DNA from: Chloroflexota bacterium
GTDB lineage: Bacteria; Chloroflexota; Limnocylindria; Limnocylindrales; CSP1-4
Length of the DNA: 40,276 bases
NCBI GenBank assembly: GCA_016191345.1
Contig: JACPOU010000018.1
Location: forward strand, 1 to 40,276
Reading direction: 5' to 3'
The notes below the pieces were generated by a model. That model had not been told where the DNA came from and made no database searches. It saw only the letters and a list, made by a program, of their open reading frames with translations. Positions within the stretch are counted from its first letter, which is position 1. Each line of letters begins with the position of its first letter. The position numbers and the translations under genes are program-made. Below, one piece after another: positions 7,624 to 15,428 of this stretch.

Positions 7624-7960
7624 TCAAGAATGTCATCCAGCACGGAGCACAGAATTCACGCGGTCTGATTCCCCTGTGGATCGCAGCCCTGCTTTCTGGG
7701 CTGCCAGGTTCGATCACATTCACGCAGGAATCGTGACCGGACAGAACCCTCCACTACCGCCCAAGCCAGGCCGCGTCGCTCGGACGCGGCGCGTTGCCCT
7801 CGATTCACTCAGGAATGTCATCCGGCGCAGGAGCCCGTTTTGGGGCTTCCTCATTCTGGTGAGGATGGAGAGCGGCGTTTCACGCACTCCATGTTCGATC
7901 ACATTCACTCAGGAATCACCGGTGAAGGGGGGCCGGCTACCGCCCAAGCCAGGCGGCGTC
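7617..7960. repeat. Dispersed intergenic repeat family and duplicated gene 3' end
   Basis: Two 25-bp copies at 7617-7641 and 7802-7826 differ at two positions (core GATTCACTCAGGAATGTC). Two other copies at 7708-7732 and 7893-7917 differ at one position (core CGATCACATTCACTCAGG). Each of the latter pair is followed about 20 bp later by CTACCGCCCAAGCCAGGC (7754-7771 and 7937-7954). The second of these is the stop codon and last codons of the minus-strand 7937 gene. A segment of about 70 bp covering that gene's 3' end has therefore been duplicated with a 183-185 bp offset. Confidence 0.85.
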
Positions 7961-9112
7961 GACCAGGATGCGGAGGCCGTCGCTGACGAGCGCGTGACCG
8001 CCGAGCAGGATCGGCACGTCGGATTCAGCGGCGGCTGCCGTGAGCTCCGCCAGCCATGCCGTGGCGACCGGGGTGGCGTCGAGGAAATCCGAGGCGAAGC
8101 GCTCCTCGGCCGGCGGCCAGGCGGACCCGTCCGACGATCCGGCGCGCGCCGCCATCACGACCCGCGTGTCGAGGATCACCGCGTCCCCGAGCGACGCCAG
8201 CTCCCTGACCAGGTCCGCCGGGCCGAGCCGCTGGGTCCAGTCGGCGAGCAGGGAGTGGGGAGCGGCGTCGCGCGCCGAGCGCATCCCTCGCTCCTCGATG
8301 AAGCAGCGGACCCGGCAGGCACTCTCCGTCTCGAGGTAGCTCCACGCCGCCGACGGGATCCGTCCGGCGACGACCAGCTGCGCCTCCCTGTCGCGCAGCA
8401 CCGCCGCGACCGCGCCGAGGCGGGGCAGCTCCAGGCCCCTCCCGCCCGGCAGCGCGGCCATCTCCAGGAAGGCGGTCACCAGCCCGTCGGGGCGGCGCGT
8501 CCCCGGCAGCCGGACGGCGAGGCGGAGGAGGGCGAGGTCGAGCGGCGTGTCAACGTCGAAGCGAGCCCAGGGCGAGGCGGCCAGGTCGCGCGACGCGAAG
8601 CCGGCCGCTTCGAGGCAGCGGATCGCGGCGTTGTCGGTCGAGCAGGATTGCAGGGCGGCGAGCGCCGCCTCCACGCTCCGCGGCCCGAACGGCTCGGTGC
8701 CCACCAGGAAGGCATCGGTCGAATGGCGGTTGTTCCCCACCGCCTCGCCGGGGATCGCCGAGGTGAGCGCCTCGAGCAGCGCGTCGTCGGCGAGGGCGAG
8801 GGCTCCCGCGCCGGCGTAGCCGATGGCGTCGAGCGGCCGCCCCTCCGCCCGCACCCGGGCGAGCACGGACCGTGCAGCGGCGGTGAACCAGCGCCCCCAG
8901 TGGAAGGCCTCGCCGGCCGGCGGCCTGGCGGGGTGGAGCGAAGCCACCCCGGCACCCTGCGACCCGAGGCGCCGGGAGAGCTCGATCGCCAGCCGCCGGC
9001 GCCCCGCCTCGCCCACGGCGGCGTACGAGCCGGGCGGCAGGTCCGGGTTCGGCGACGCCCCCGGGTCGACCACCAGGAAGAGCGGCGCCGGCCGCTCAGC
9101 CATCCCGCTCAA
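7937..9112 (-). CDS. Conserved-looking hypothetical protein, possible nucleotidyltransferase fold
   Basis: A 391-residue protein from TTG 9112 (MSGMAERP); ATG 9103 is an equally good alternative. I do not recognise the family with confidence. The N-terminal half has hints of a MobA/CofC-like nucleotidyltransferase: alternating hydrophobic strands, GYAGAGALALADDALLEAL, and WARFDVDTPLDLALLRLA (about 184-201), which resembles the D(I/V)DTPEDL motif of those enzymes. The glycine-rich nucleotide loop expected at the N-terminus is not obvious. The C-terminal half has VILDTRVVMAARAG and ILLGGHALVSDGLRI. It is the last gene of a minus-strand run headed by pdxS and lies 39 bp after darA. Function unknown. 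Confidence 0.7.
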   Translation of the reverse strand: MSGMAERPAPLFLVVDPGASPNPDLPPGSYAAVGEAGRRRLAIELSRRLGSQGAGVASLHPARPPAGEAFHWGRWFTAAARSVLARVRAEGRPLDAIGYAGAGALALADDALLEALTSAIPGEAVGNNRHSTDAFLVGTEPFGPRSVEAALAALQSCSTDNAAIRCLEAAGFASRDLAASPWARFDVDTPLDLALLRLAVRLPGTRRPDGLVTAFLEMAALPGGRGLELPRLGAVAAVLRDREAQLVVAGRIPSAAWSYLETESACRVRCFIEERGMRSARDAAPHSLLADWTQRLGPADLVRELASLGDAVILDTRVVMAARAGSSDGSAWPPAEERFASDFLDATPVATAWLAELTAAAAESDVPILLGGHALVSDGLRILVDAAWLGR

Positions 9113-9151
9113 GGGCGGCGAGCCATGGCGCCGCCACCATCGGTATCGGTC

Positions 9152-9481
9152 CTAGAGGCGCTCGAAGCGCTCGACGGGCATCACGAAGACGGTCGCCCCA
9201 CCGACCTCCACCTCGACCGGGTAGGGCATGTAGAACTCGCCCGGCTCCATGATCGGCGGCATCGGGTTGACGAATTGCTTCCGCGAGTGGCAGTTGGCGC
9301 TCACGATCTCGAGCACCGCGTCGACCTGATCGTCCTCGACTCCCACCAGGATCGTCGCGTTCCCCTGCTTGAGGAAGCCGCCCGACGACTGGAGGCGGGT
9401 CGCGCGGAACTCCTTCTCGAGGAGCGCGTCGACCAGGCTGCCGGCATCCTCGCTGTGCACGATGGCGATGACAAGCTTCAT
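9152..9481 (-). CDS. darA: Cyclic di-AMP receptor, PII-like (DarA/YaaQ family)
   Basis: A 109-residue protein of normal DarA length. DarA is a trimeric PII-like protein that binds cyclic di-AMP. It has the family motifs GGFLKQGNATILVGVEDDQVD and the highly conserved tail YPVEVEVGGATVFVMPV (positions about 88-104). ATG at 9481 starts exactly at MKLVIAIVHSEDA. As in Firmicutes, where tmk and yaaQ are neighbours, it lies downstream of tmk, here separated by 245 bp containing an inverted-repeat element. It implies that the organism uses c-di-AMP, which fits the KimA-like potassium importer at 31342. The direct output of DarA is unknown in most species. Confidence 0.92.
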   Translation of the reverse strand: MKLVIAIVHSEDAGSLVDALLEKEFRATRLQSSGGFLKQGNATILVGVEDDQVDAVLEIVSANCHSRKQFVNPMPPIMEPGEFYMPYPVEVEVGGATVFVMPVERFERL

Positions 9482-9610
9482 GGGTCGATTATGCCGCAGG
9501 GGAGCGCCCGAGGGCCACCCGTCCGGGCCGCGTGACGCGCTCCGTGACGCGTGCATCAAGCGCGGTGAGCCGAGCGACCTCCATTGCGGCCGGCATTGCG
9601 GCCGGCCCAT

Positions 9611-9727
9611 ATGAGCCTGGCTACTCGTCGTGCACCAAATCCGCCCGCCTGGGCCCGGCTGATTAGCACCACTCATCGCCTGGCGCCGGTACGGCATCGC
9701 GGGTGCAGGACGATGAGCCTGCCTCAT
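9611..9727. repeat. 117-bp inverted-repeat element, copy 1
   Basis: The ends are 26-bp imperfect inverted arms at 9611-9636 (ATGAGCCTGGCTACTCGTCG...) and 9702-9727, matching at 21 of 26 positions. Copy 2 at 24272-24388 has the same total length and the same arm consensus. Read on the minus strand the element begins at the last base of the tmk stop codon. It carries no coding capacity. It could be a MITE-like element or a strong hairpin acting as terminator or mRNA stabiliser. Confidence 0.8.
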
Positions 9728-10395
9728 CACCCGGGCGCTGACCGGTCCTGCGTCCTCGGGAAGATGAACGGCTCGACCACCGCGCGGATGGCGGCGTCGG
9801 TCGCCTCCACGCTGCCCGATCCGTCGACCACGCGGTAGCGCTCCGGCTCGGCCGCGGCGAAGCCCAGGTAGGCGCTGCGCACCGTCTCGAAGAAGCGGGC
9901 GCCCTCGGTATCCTCGAAGCGGTTCCATTCGCCGCGCCGCTTGCGCGCCAGCCCCACCTCCACCGGTACGTCGACCAGGATCGTGAGATCCGGCACCACC
10001 TCGAAGGTCGCGAAGCGCTGGAGGCGGCGGATCTCATCGGCGTCGATCCCGTAGGCGGCGCCCTGGTAGGCGAGCGACGAGTCGAGGTAGCGGGCGCAGA
10101 CCACGTGCTCGCCCCGTTCCAGGGCGGGCAGGATCAGGCGCGAGGTGTGCTGGGCGCGAGCGGCAGCGAAGAGGAGCGCGTCGGCCCGCGGGTCGAGGTC
10201 GTCGGAGACGTCGCGCAGGTGGAGCACGAGCCGGCGCACCTCCTCGCCGAGCGGCGTGCCGCCCGGCTCCCCGGTCAGGACCGTCGGCTCGCCGCGCGAG
10301 CGGAGCCAGTCGGCCAGGTGCCGCGCGGCGGTCGTCTTGCCGCTCCCGTCGGGCCCCTCCAGGGTGATGAAGCGGCCGCGACGGGCGCCGCTCAC
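9727..10395 (-). CDS. tmk: Thymidylate kinase (dTMP kinase)
   Basis: A 222-residue enzyme phosphorylating dTMP to dTDP. It has the P-loop GPDGSGKTT (14-22), the DR(Y/F)-like substrate motif ARYLDSSLAYQG, and the LID region EWNRFEDTEGARFF. The GTG start at 10395 lies just after the stop of the R3H-ATPase gene, with GGTGAG as ribosome site. It is followed by darA, a pairing known from Firmicutes. The short C-terminal tail (FIFPRTQDRSAPG) is not conserved. Its stop codon abuts the 117-bp inverted-repeat element. Confidence 0.95.
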   Translation of the reverse strand: MSGARRGRFITLEGPDGSGKTTAARHLADWLRSRGEPTVLTGEPGGTPLGEEVRRLVLHLRDVSDDLDPRADALLFAAARAQHTSRLILPALERGEHVVCARYLDSSLAYQGAAYGIDADEIRRLQRFATFEVVPDLTILVDVPVEVGLARKRRGEWNRFEDTEGARFFETVRSAYLGFAAAEPERYRVVDGSGSVEATDAAIRAVVEPFIFPRTQDRSAPG

Positions 10396-10399
10396 CGGC

Positions 10400-12154
10400 T
10401 CACCGCCACGCGCGCCCCTCGTCGGGCAGCAGCTCGACGCGGCGGTTCGGCTCGCTCCCCCGCGAGCGGCTCATCAGGTTGTTGCGCTCCGCCAGCTGGT
10501 GCTGGAGCCGTCGCACGTACGCGTTCTGCGGCGCCAGCTCGACCGGGTTGCCGCTCGCCTGCACCAGCCCGATCGCCTCGGCCGTCTCGTGGAGCGCGGC
10601 CTCGGAGGGATCGGCCTCCAGGTCGAACAGGCTGGCGAGCAGGTTCTCCATCTGGATGATCGTGTTCGACTTCAGCACGTAGATCGGGATCCCGCCCGAC
10701 TCGGCGTCGCGCAGGGACGATGGCTTGCGGCGGTAGTAGTTGCGCAGGGTGACCACGCCATCGGCCTCGTCGAGCTCGCGAGCCACGTTGACCGGCACCC
10801 CCAGCTCGCGGACCGCCTGCTCCAGGTGCTTGCGGCTGACCCCGAAGCCGAAGAGGCTCAGGGGCCGATGCGACCGCTTCGGCACCGCGCCCGTCTCGCC
10901 GGTCGACGATTCGCGCAGGGCCACCTCGAGATGACGGCGCGGGTCCGATGCCTCGGACGGCTCGGACCGGTCGCCGGTGAGGCGCTCGCCGGGGATGGCG
11001 CGACCTCGCCCGGCGGGCCCCCGCGCGGGGAGCGGGCGGAGTCCCATCGCCCCTCCCGCGGCGCGGCCGCGCCCGAAGGCGCCGAACCCCCCCAGCGGCT
11101 CGAGCGCCGCGAAGGTGGGGGTGCCGCTCGGCGACTCGGCGATCTTGTAGTCGTACTTGGTCGCCGCCCGCAGCTCGCCGCCCTCACGCCAGCGCGACTC
11201 GGGCGGGACCATGTGGCCGCGCAGGATGGCATCGACCGTCTCGGCGGTGTTGCGGTGCACGATCACGCTGTCGCGCTCGACGATCTCGACCACCACGTCG
11301 AAGGTGGGCGGCGCCTTGCGCTCGAGGACCGTCTTCTGCGTCCCGCGCCGGCGCGCCTCCTCGTCTCCCAGGGTGACGGTCTGGATCCCGCCGACCAGGT
11401 CGGAGAGGGTCGGGTTGAGCATGAGGTTGTCGAGCGTGTTGCCGTGCGCGGTGCCGACCAGCTGCACGCCGCGCTCCGCGATCGTACGCGCCGCCGCGGC
11501 CTCGAGCTCGGTCCCGATCTCGTCGATGACGATCACCTCGGGCATGTGGTTCTCGACCGCCTCGATCATGACCGCGTGCTGCTCGGCGGGGATGCGCACC
11601 TGCATCCGTCGCGCATCGCCGATGCCGGGGTGCGGGATGTCGCCATCGCCGGCGATCTCGTTGCTGGTGTCGACGACGATCACTCGCTTGCCGAGGTCAT
11701 CGGCGAGGACGCGCGCCACCTCGCGCAGCATCGTCGTCTTGCCGATGCCGGGGCGCCCGAGCAGCACGACGCTCTGCCCGCCCTCGACGATGTCGCGGAT
11801 GATGTCGATCGTCCCGAAGACGGCCCGCCCGATGCGGCAGGTGAGCCCCACCACCTTGCCGGCGCGGTTGCGGATGGCGCTGATCCGATGCAGCGTCCGC
11901 TCGATGCCGGCGCGGTTGTCGCCGCCGAAGGCGCCGATATGCTCGATCACGTGGGCGATATCGGCCTCGACGATCTCACGCTCGAGCAGCACCTCCTCGC
12001 CGTGCGTGAAGCGCGCCTCGGGACGGCGCCCGAGGTCGAGCACGACCTCCAGCAGGTCGGCGCGGTTGGCGAAGGTGCGCAGGCGCGCCACGATCTCCGG
12101 CGGCAGGGCCGCCAGCAGCGCGTCCAGGTCATCGGTGGTCGCCTGTTGGGTCAT
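10400..12154 (-). CDS. AAA+ ATPase with C-terminal R3H domain (Ycf45/SpoIIIAA-like)
   Basis: A 584-residue protein. The central ATPase has Walker A GRPGIGKT (133-140), Walker [12 protein letters not shown] (about 205-215) and [15 protein letters not shown], as in the single-stranded nucleic-acid-binding Ycf45/SpoIIIAA-like family. A low-complexity Gly/Pro/Arg linker (about 350-420) leads to a C-terminal part with [42 protein letters not shown]. It ends in an R3H-type region near [26 protein letters not shown]. It starts with ATG 12154, 27 bp after the GNAT gene, and ends at tmk. It probably acts on RNA or single-stranded DNA, but its precise role is not established for this family. Confidence 0.87.
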   Translation of the reverse strand: MTQQATTDDLDALLAALPPEIVARLRTFANRADLLEVVLDLGRRPEARFTHGEEVLLEREIVEADIAHVIEHIGAFGGDNRAGIERTLHRISAIRNRAGKVVGLTCRIGRAVFGTIDIIRDIVEGGQSVVLLGRPGIGKTTMLREVARVLADDLGKRVIVVDTSNEIAGDGDIPHPGIGDARRMQVRIPAEQHAVMIEAVENHMPEVIVIDEIGTELEAAAARTIAERGVQLVGTAHGNTLDNLMLNPTLSDLVGGIQTVTLGDEEARRRGTQKTVLERKAPPTFDVVVEIVERDSVIVHRNTAETVDAILRGHMVPPESRWREGGELRAATKYDYKIAESPSGTPTFAALEPLGGFGAFGRGRAAGGAMGLRPLPARGPAGRGRAIPGERLTGDRSEPSEASDPRRHLEVALRESSTGETGAVPKRSHRPLSLFGFGVSRKHLEQAVRELGVPVNVARELDEADGVVTLRNYYRRKPSSLRDAESGGIPIYVLKSNTIIQMENLLASLFDLEADPSEAALHETAEAIGLVQASGNPVELAPQNAYVRRLQHQLAERNNLMSRSRGSEPNRRVELLPDEGRAWR

Positions 12155-12181
12155 CTGTCTCGTCGTCCGCGCTGTGAGGGG

Positions 12182-13180
12182 CTAGACCGCCGGCACCATG
12201 GCCGGCTGACGGAGCGTGGCGCGCACCTCGCGCACCAGCATGCTCACCTGCCCGACCGGTTCGAAGCCGATCGCTTCTGCGGCCTGGCGCCCCGTCGACT
12301 CGTATGTTCGCACCGGAGACAGGATCCCCGCTGACAGCGCCTCTCCGCCGACCGTCGCGAGCACCGCGGCGAGGAAGGCCGCGCCATCGGCTCCGTCGCG
12401 CACCAGGAAGCGCAGGTAGTGCGGTCCCGCCCGGCAGGCGCCGTGCTGGGCGAAGCCCGCGGCTCGCTGCCCGTCGGGGAGGAGCCAGCCGTTCACATCG
12501 CTGAAGTGGAGGAGCGGGTTCAGGCTGCTGCGCGGCACGACCGCCTCGTGCCCGACCGGCTCCCAGTCCGCGGCACCGTAGCCCTCGATCCGGGCGATCG
12601 CCGGCGGCGTGGCGTGCGTCCACAGGTCGAAGAGGTGCCATGCGTCGGGCGGCGTGGCCGGGGCCATCGGCTCGCTCGTCGTGGCCGGCGCGGCGGGGAG
12701 GGCACCCGGGGCCCGATACCAGATCTCCTCGTGCGCGTAGGCCATGAAGCTGAGCTGCCCGAAGAGCTCCATGTTCTCCGGGACGTCGGCGCAGGCGGCG
12801 TGGTAGCGCGCCACGTTGCGCTGCGCCCCCTCCTCGATCACCGCCTGGAGGAGGGCGTAGCGCACCTCGCCGGCCATCGGCCCAGCGGCGGCGTCGAGCT
12901 CGGTGATCACCCAGTCGTCGCGGTGCGGCTCCTCGATCGCCCGGCAGCTGCCGACCAGCCGCCCGTCCCACTCGGCGACGAGGTGGACCGATGGCGAGCG
13001 GAGCGGCAGCCAGGACGGCATCAGGGCAGCGAGGCTGATGCGGGGCGGCGCGGCGGAGCGGGCCGGGACGCCGAGCGAGCGGCGGTAGCCCTCGGCGCTG
13101 TCGTGGACCTGGCGCGAGAGCGCGACCAGGGCCGGTCGGTCGGTGATGCGCGCCGCCCGAATGGAGCCGGCGGCGGTCAC
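12182..13180 (-). CDS. GNAT-family N-acetyltransferase, probably two GNAT domains
   Basis: A 332-residue protein starting at GTG 13180, overlapping the pdxT stop as GTGA. The first half has the pattern of a GNAT fold (IRAARITDRPALVALSRQVHDSAEG at the N-terminus, VHLVAEWDGRLVGSCRAIEE, then a helix and FGQLSFMAYAHEEIWYR). The second half repeats a similar order and ends with RTYESTGRQAAEAIGFEPVGQVSMLVREV, which resembles the acetyl-CoA-binding and closing strands of GNATs. The substrate cannot be predicted. It is co-transcribed with pdxS-pdxT, but no link to vitamin B6 is evident. Confidence 0.72.
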   Translation of the reverse strand: MTAAGSIRAARITDRPALVALSRQVHDSAEGYRRSLGVPARSAAPPRISLAALMPSWLPLRSPSVHLVAEWDGRLVGSCRAIEEPHRDDWVITELDAAAGPMAGEVRYALLQAVIEEGAQRNVARYHAACADVPENMELFGQLSFMAYAHEEIWYRAPGALPAAPATTSEPMAPATPPDAWHLFDLWTHATPPAIARIEGYGAADWEPVGHEAVVPRSSLNPLLHFSDVNGWLLPDGQRAAGFAQHGACRAGPHYLRFLVRDGADGAAFLAAVLATVGGEALSAGILSPVRTYESTGRQAAEAIGFEPVGQVSMLVREVRATLRQPAMVPAV

Positions 13181-13803
13181 GACCCGATCAGCTCCAGCAG
13201 CAGCCGGTGGAGGCGCCGATCCGGCGTCAGCTCGGGATGGAAGGCGGTGGCCAGCACACGCCCCTGGCGCACGGCGACCGGGCGGCCATCGGCGTCGCGG
13301 GCCAGCACCTCGACCCCCGGGCCCACGTCGCTTACGACCGGGGCCCGGATGAAGACGCCGTGCATCGGCTCGTCGCCGAGCGCGGGGATGGGGATATCGG
13401 CCTCGAAGGAGTCGAGCTGCCGCCCGTAGGCATTGCGCTGCACGGTGACGTCGAGGAGGCGCAGCACCGGCTCGTCACCGCCGGCGATCCGGTCGGCGAG
13501 CAGGATCATCCCGGCGCAGGTGCCGTAGAGCGGGGCGCCGCCCTTCGCCAGCGCCACGATCGGGTTGCGCAGGCCATGGCGATCGATCAGGTTGCGCATG
13601 GCCGTCGACTCGCCGCCGGGCAGGATCAGCGCGTCGAGCCCGACCAGGTCGCGCGGCAGTCGCACCTCGACCGGCTCGGCACCGATCTCGAGGATCGCCC
13701 GCGCGTGCTCGCGGACGTCGCCCTGCACCGCAAGGATCCCGATGCGCTGCGTGCCCGCGCGCTGCGTGCGTGCGGGCGCCGGGGCAGGCATGCTCTGCGC
13801 CAC
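13177..13803 (-). CDS. pdxT: Pyridoxal 5'-phosphate synthase glutaminase subunit
   Basis: A 208-residue class-I glutaminase that supplies ammonia to PdxS in the DXP-independent pyridoxal phosphate pathway. It has GILAVQGDVREHA, LPGGESTAMRNLI, the catalytic cysteine C96 in LYGTCAGMILL, and the His/Glu of the triad in TAFHPELT near the C-terminus. An N-terminal extension of about 19 residues (MAQSMPAPAPARTQRAGTQ) precedes the conserved start, so an internal start is possible. It follows pdxS after 16 bp. Confidence 0.96.
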   Translation of the reverse strand: MAQSMPAPAPARTQRAGTQRIGILAVQGDVREHARAILEIGAEPVEVRLPRDLVGLDALILPGGESTAMRNLIDRHGLRNPIVALAKGGAPLYGTCAGMILLADRIAGGDEPVLRLLDVTVQRNAYGRQLDSFEADIPIPALGDEPMHGVFIRAPVVSDVGPGVEVLARDADGRPVAVRQGRVLATAFHPELTPDRRLHRLLLELIGS

Positions 13804-13819
13804 CGGTGCGGGGCCTCCC

Positions 13820-14710
13820 CTACCAGCCGCGGACGGCCAGGCGTTCCTCCGCCGGGATCTCGGAGAGCTCGAGCCCGTGCATCGGCTCGCCCAGGCCGGT
13901 GCTCACCTCGACCAGGATCTCCGGGTTGTCCCAGTGGGTGGTGGCCATCACGATCGCGCGCGCCACGCGCTCGGGGTTCTCGCTCTTGAAGATGCCGCTC
14001 CCCACGAAGACCGCCTGCGCGCCGAGCTGGCGCATGAGGCTCGCGTCGGCGGGGGTGGCCACGCCACCGGCCGAGAAGTTCGGCACCGGCAGCTCGCCCA
14101 GGGTCGCCGTCTGGCGCACCACGTCGAGCGGCGCCCGGAGCTCCTTGGCGGCGGCGTACAGCTCGTCCTCGCGCATCCCTGCCAGCACGCGAATGCCGGA
14201 CGTGACCGCCCGCATGTGCCGCACCGCCTCGACGATGTTGCCGGTCCCCGCCTCGCCCTTGGTCCGGATCATCGCCGCCCCCTCGCCGATTCGCCGCAGC
14301 GCCTCCCCCAGGTCACGGCACCCGCAGACGAACGGCACGCGGAACTCGTGCTTGTCGATGTGGTGCTCCTCGTCGGCGGGGGTGAGCACCTCGGACTCGT
14401 CGATGAAGTCGACCTCCAGCTGCTGGAGGATCTGCGCCTCGGCGATGTGCCCGATCCGGCACTTGGCCATGACCGGGATGCTGACCGCAGCCTTGATCTC
14501 CTCGATCAGCTTCGGATCGGACATGCGCGCCACGCCGCCGAACTTGCGGATGTCCGAGGGGACGCGCTCGAGCGCCATGACCGCCACCGCCCCTGCCTCC
14601 TGCGCGATGCGGGCATGATCGGCCGTGACGACGTCCATGATCACGCCGCCGGAGAGCATGCGGGCGAGCCCGACCTTGGTCGCCCAGGTGCTGGTTTCGA
14701 TGGTGGCCAT
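13820..14710 (-). CDS. pdxS: Pyridoxal 5'-phosphate synthase synthase subunit
   Basis: A 296-residue beta-barrel enzyme that makes pyridoxal 5'-phosphate from ribose 5-phosphate, glyceraldehyde 3-phosphate and ammonia. Catalytic positions are visible: D26 (GGVIMDVV), K83 ([10 protein letters not shown]) and K150 ([10 protein letters not shown]). [12 protein letters not shown] and [20 protein letters not shown] are family hallmarks. It is the first gene of the minus-strand operon with pdxT. It diverges from the HNH gene at 14870, with a -10 element and an inverted repeat in its leader. Confidence 0.98.
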   Translation of the reverse strand: MATIETSTWATKVGLARMLSGGVIMDVVTADHARIAQEAGAVAVMALERVPSDIRKFGGVARMSDPKLIEEIKAAVSIPVMAKCRIGHIAEAQILQQLEVDFIDESEVLTPADEEHHIDKHEFRVPFVCGCRDLGEALRRIGEGAAMIRTKGEAGTGNIVEAVRHMRAVTSGIRVLAGMREDELYAAAKELRAPLDVVRQTATLGELPVPNFSAGGVATPADASLMRQLGAQAVFVGSGIFKSENPERVARAIVMATTHWDNPEILVEVSTGLGEPMHGLELSEIPAEERLAVRGW

Positions 14711-14750
14711 GCAACCCCTGTGGATGCGAATTCGTGCGCGAACCGATGGC

Positions 14751-14769
14751 GGCGCAGCTACGCTGCGCC
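14751..14769. promoter_or_regulatory. Perfect inverted repeat in the pdxS leader
   Basis: GGCGCAGC-TAC-GCTGCGCC: an 8-bp perfect stem around three bases. It starts about 10 bp downstream of the minus-strand TACAAT box of pdxS, in the first part of its 5' leader. It may be a repressor operator or an RNA hairpin. Confidence 0.45.
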
Positions 14770-14778
14770 TCGCCCTCC

Positions 14779-14784
14779 ATTGTA
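14779..14784 (-). promoter_or_regulatory. -10 element for pdxS operon
   Basis: The minus strand reads TACAAT, 68 bp before the pdxS ATG. The -35 region is unremarkable (TGGGAG at the expected spacing). Confidence 0.45.
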
Positions 14785-14840
14785 CTCGCGGCCGTCGCCG
14801 ACTCCCAGAAGGGCCCCCGGAGAGCCGCTCGCCGCGCGAT

Positions 14841-14849
14841 TGGTATCAT
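14841..14849 (+). promoter_or_regulatory. Extended -10 element for the HNH-CCA operon
   Basis: TTGGTATCAT contains TGG-TATCAT, a TGn-extended -10, 20 bp before the TTG start and upstream of a good GGAGG ribosome site at 14859-14863. Confidence 0.5.
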
Positions 14850-14869
14850 CCGCGCCACGGAGGCACGGC

Positions 14870-15403
14870 TTGCTCAACGCACCGGTCCTGGTCCTCAACC
14901 AGAATTACGAGCCGCTCAACGTCTGCGACATCAGGCGTGCCTTCAACCTGCTCGGCGCCGAGAAGGCGGAGCTGCTGGAGCGGAACCACCAGGTGATCCA
15001 CACCCCGACGCTGGCGATCCCCGCACCGTCGGTGATCCGGCTCATCTACCTGGTGCGCCGGCCGCGCCCCCGGGTCAAGCTGAGCCGCCGCGAGGTCTTC
15101 GCGCGCGACGCGCATACCTGCCAGTACTGCGGCGCGGCGACCCGCGACCTGACGATCGATCACGTCATGCCCAAGCACCGCGGCGGCCGCCACGAGTGGG
15201 AGAACCTCGTCACCGCCTGCCGCGCCTGCAACCACCGCAAGGGGAGCAAGACCCTGGGCGAGGCGCGCATGGCGCTCCGCCGCGAGCCGCGCGCCCCGCG
15301 TGCCGACGTGCGCTACCTGTACGGCACCTACCTGGCCGACGAGCAGAATGACGCCTGGCGTTCGTACCTCTTCCTGAGCGACTCCCCGGGCCAGCGCGCG
15401 TAG
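14870..15403 (+). CDS. HNH endonuclease family protein
   Basis: A 177-residue protein. The TTG start at 14870 is chosen because GGAGG (14859-14863) lies six bases upstream and the conserved N-terminus NAPVLVLNQNYEPLNVCDIRRAFNLL begins there. The HNH/zinc core is CQYCG (84-88), LTIDHVMPKHRGG (95-107) and a second CxxC within TACRACNHRKG (116-124). This subfamily is widespread in Actinobacteria and Chloroflexota and is chromosomal rather than mobile; its biological role is not settled. It heads an operon with the CCA-adding enzyme, 25 bp downstream. Confidence 0.92.
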   Translation: MLNAPVLVLNQNYEPLNVCDIRRAFNLLGAEKAELLERNHQVIHTPTLAIPAPSVIRLIYLVRRPRPRVKLSRREVFARDAHTCQYCGAATRDLTIDHVMPKHRGGRHEWENLVTACRACNHRKGSKTLGEARMALRREPRAPRADVRYLYGTYLADEQNDAWRSYLFLSDSPGQRA

Positions 15404-15428
15404 GCGCGCTCCGCTCCGAGGAGGACCG

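Larger units (their letters stand above)
7302..7936. other. Long gene-free region rich in repeats
   Basis: No convincing gene is seen in these 635 bp between the 3' end of the 7937 gene and nuoA. The region holds a duplicated 15-mer CCAGGCGCAGACGTC (7431-7445 and 7449-7463), the 14-bp x 8 tandem array, dispersed GATTCAC-containing repeats, and a copy of the 3' end of the neighbouring gene. Long open frames across the array exist only because the unit length is periodic and GC-rich. Confidence 0.7.

Noticed and set aside
7334..9535. 733-codon plus-strand frame through the tandem repeat and across the 7937 and darA genes
   Set aside because: It is open because of the repeat and antisense GC bias; the minus strand encodes a certain DarA.
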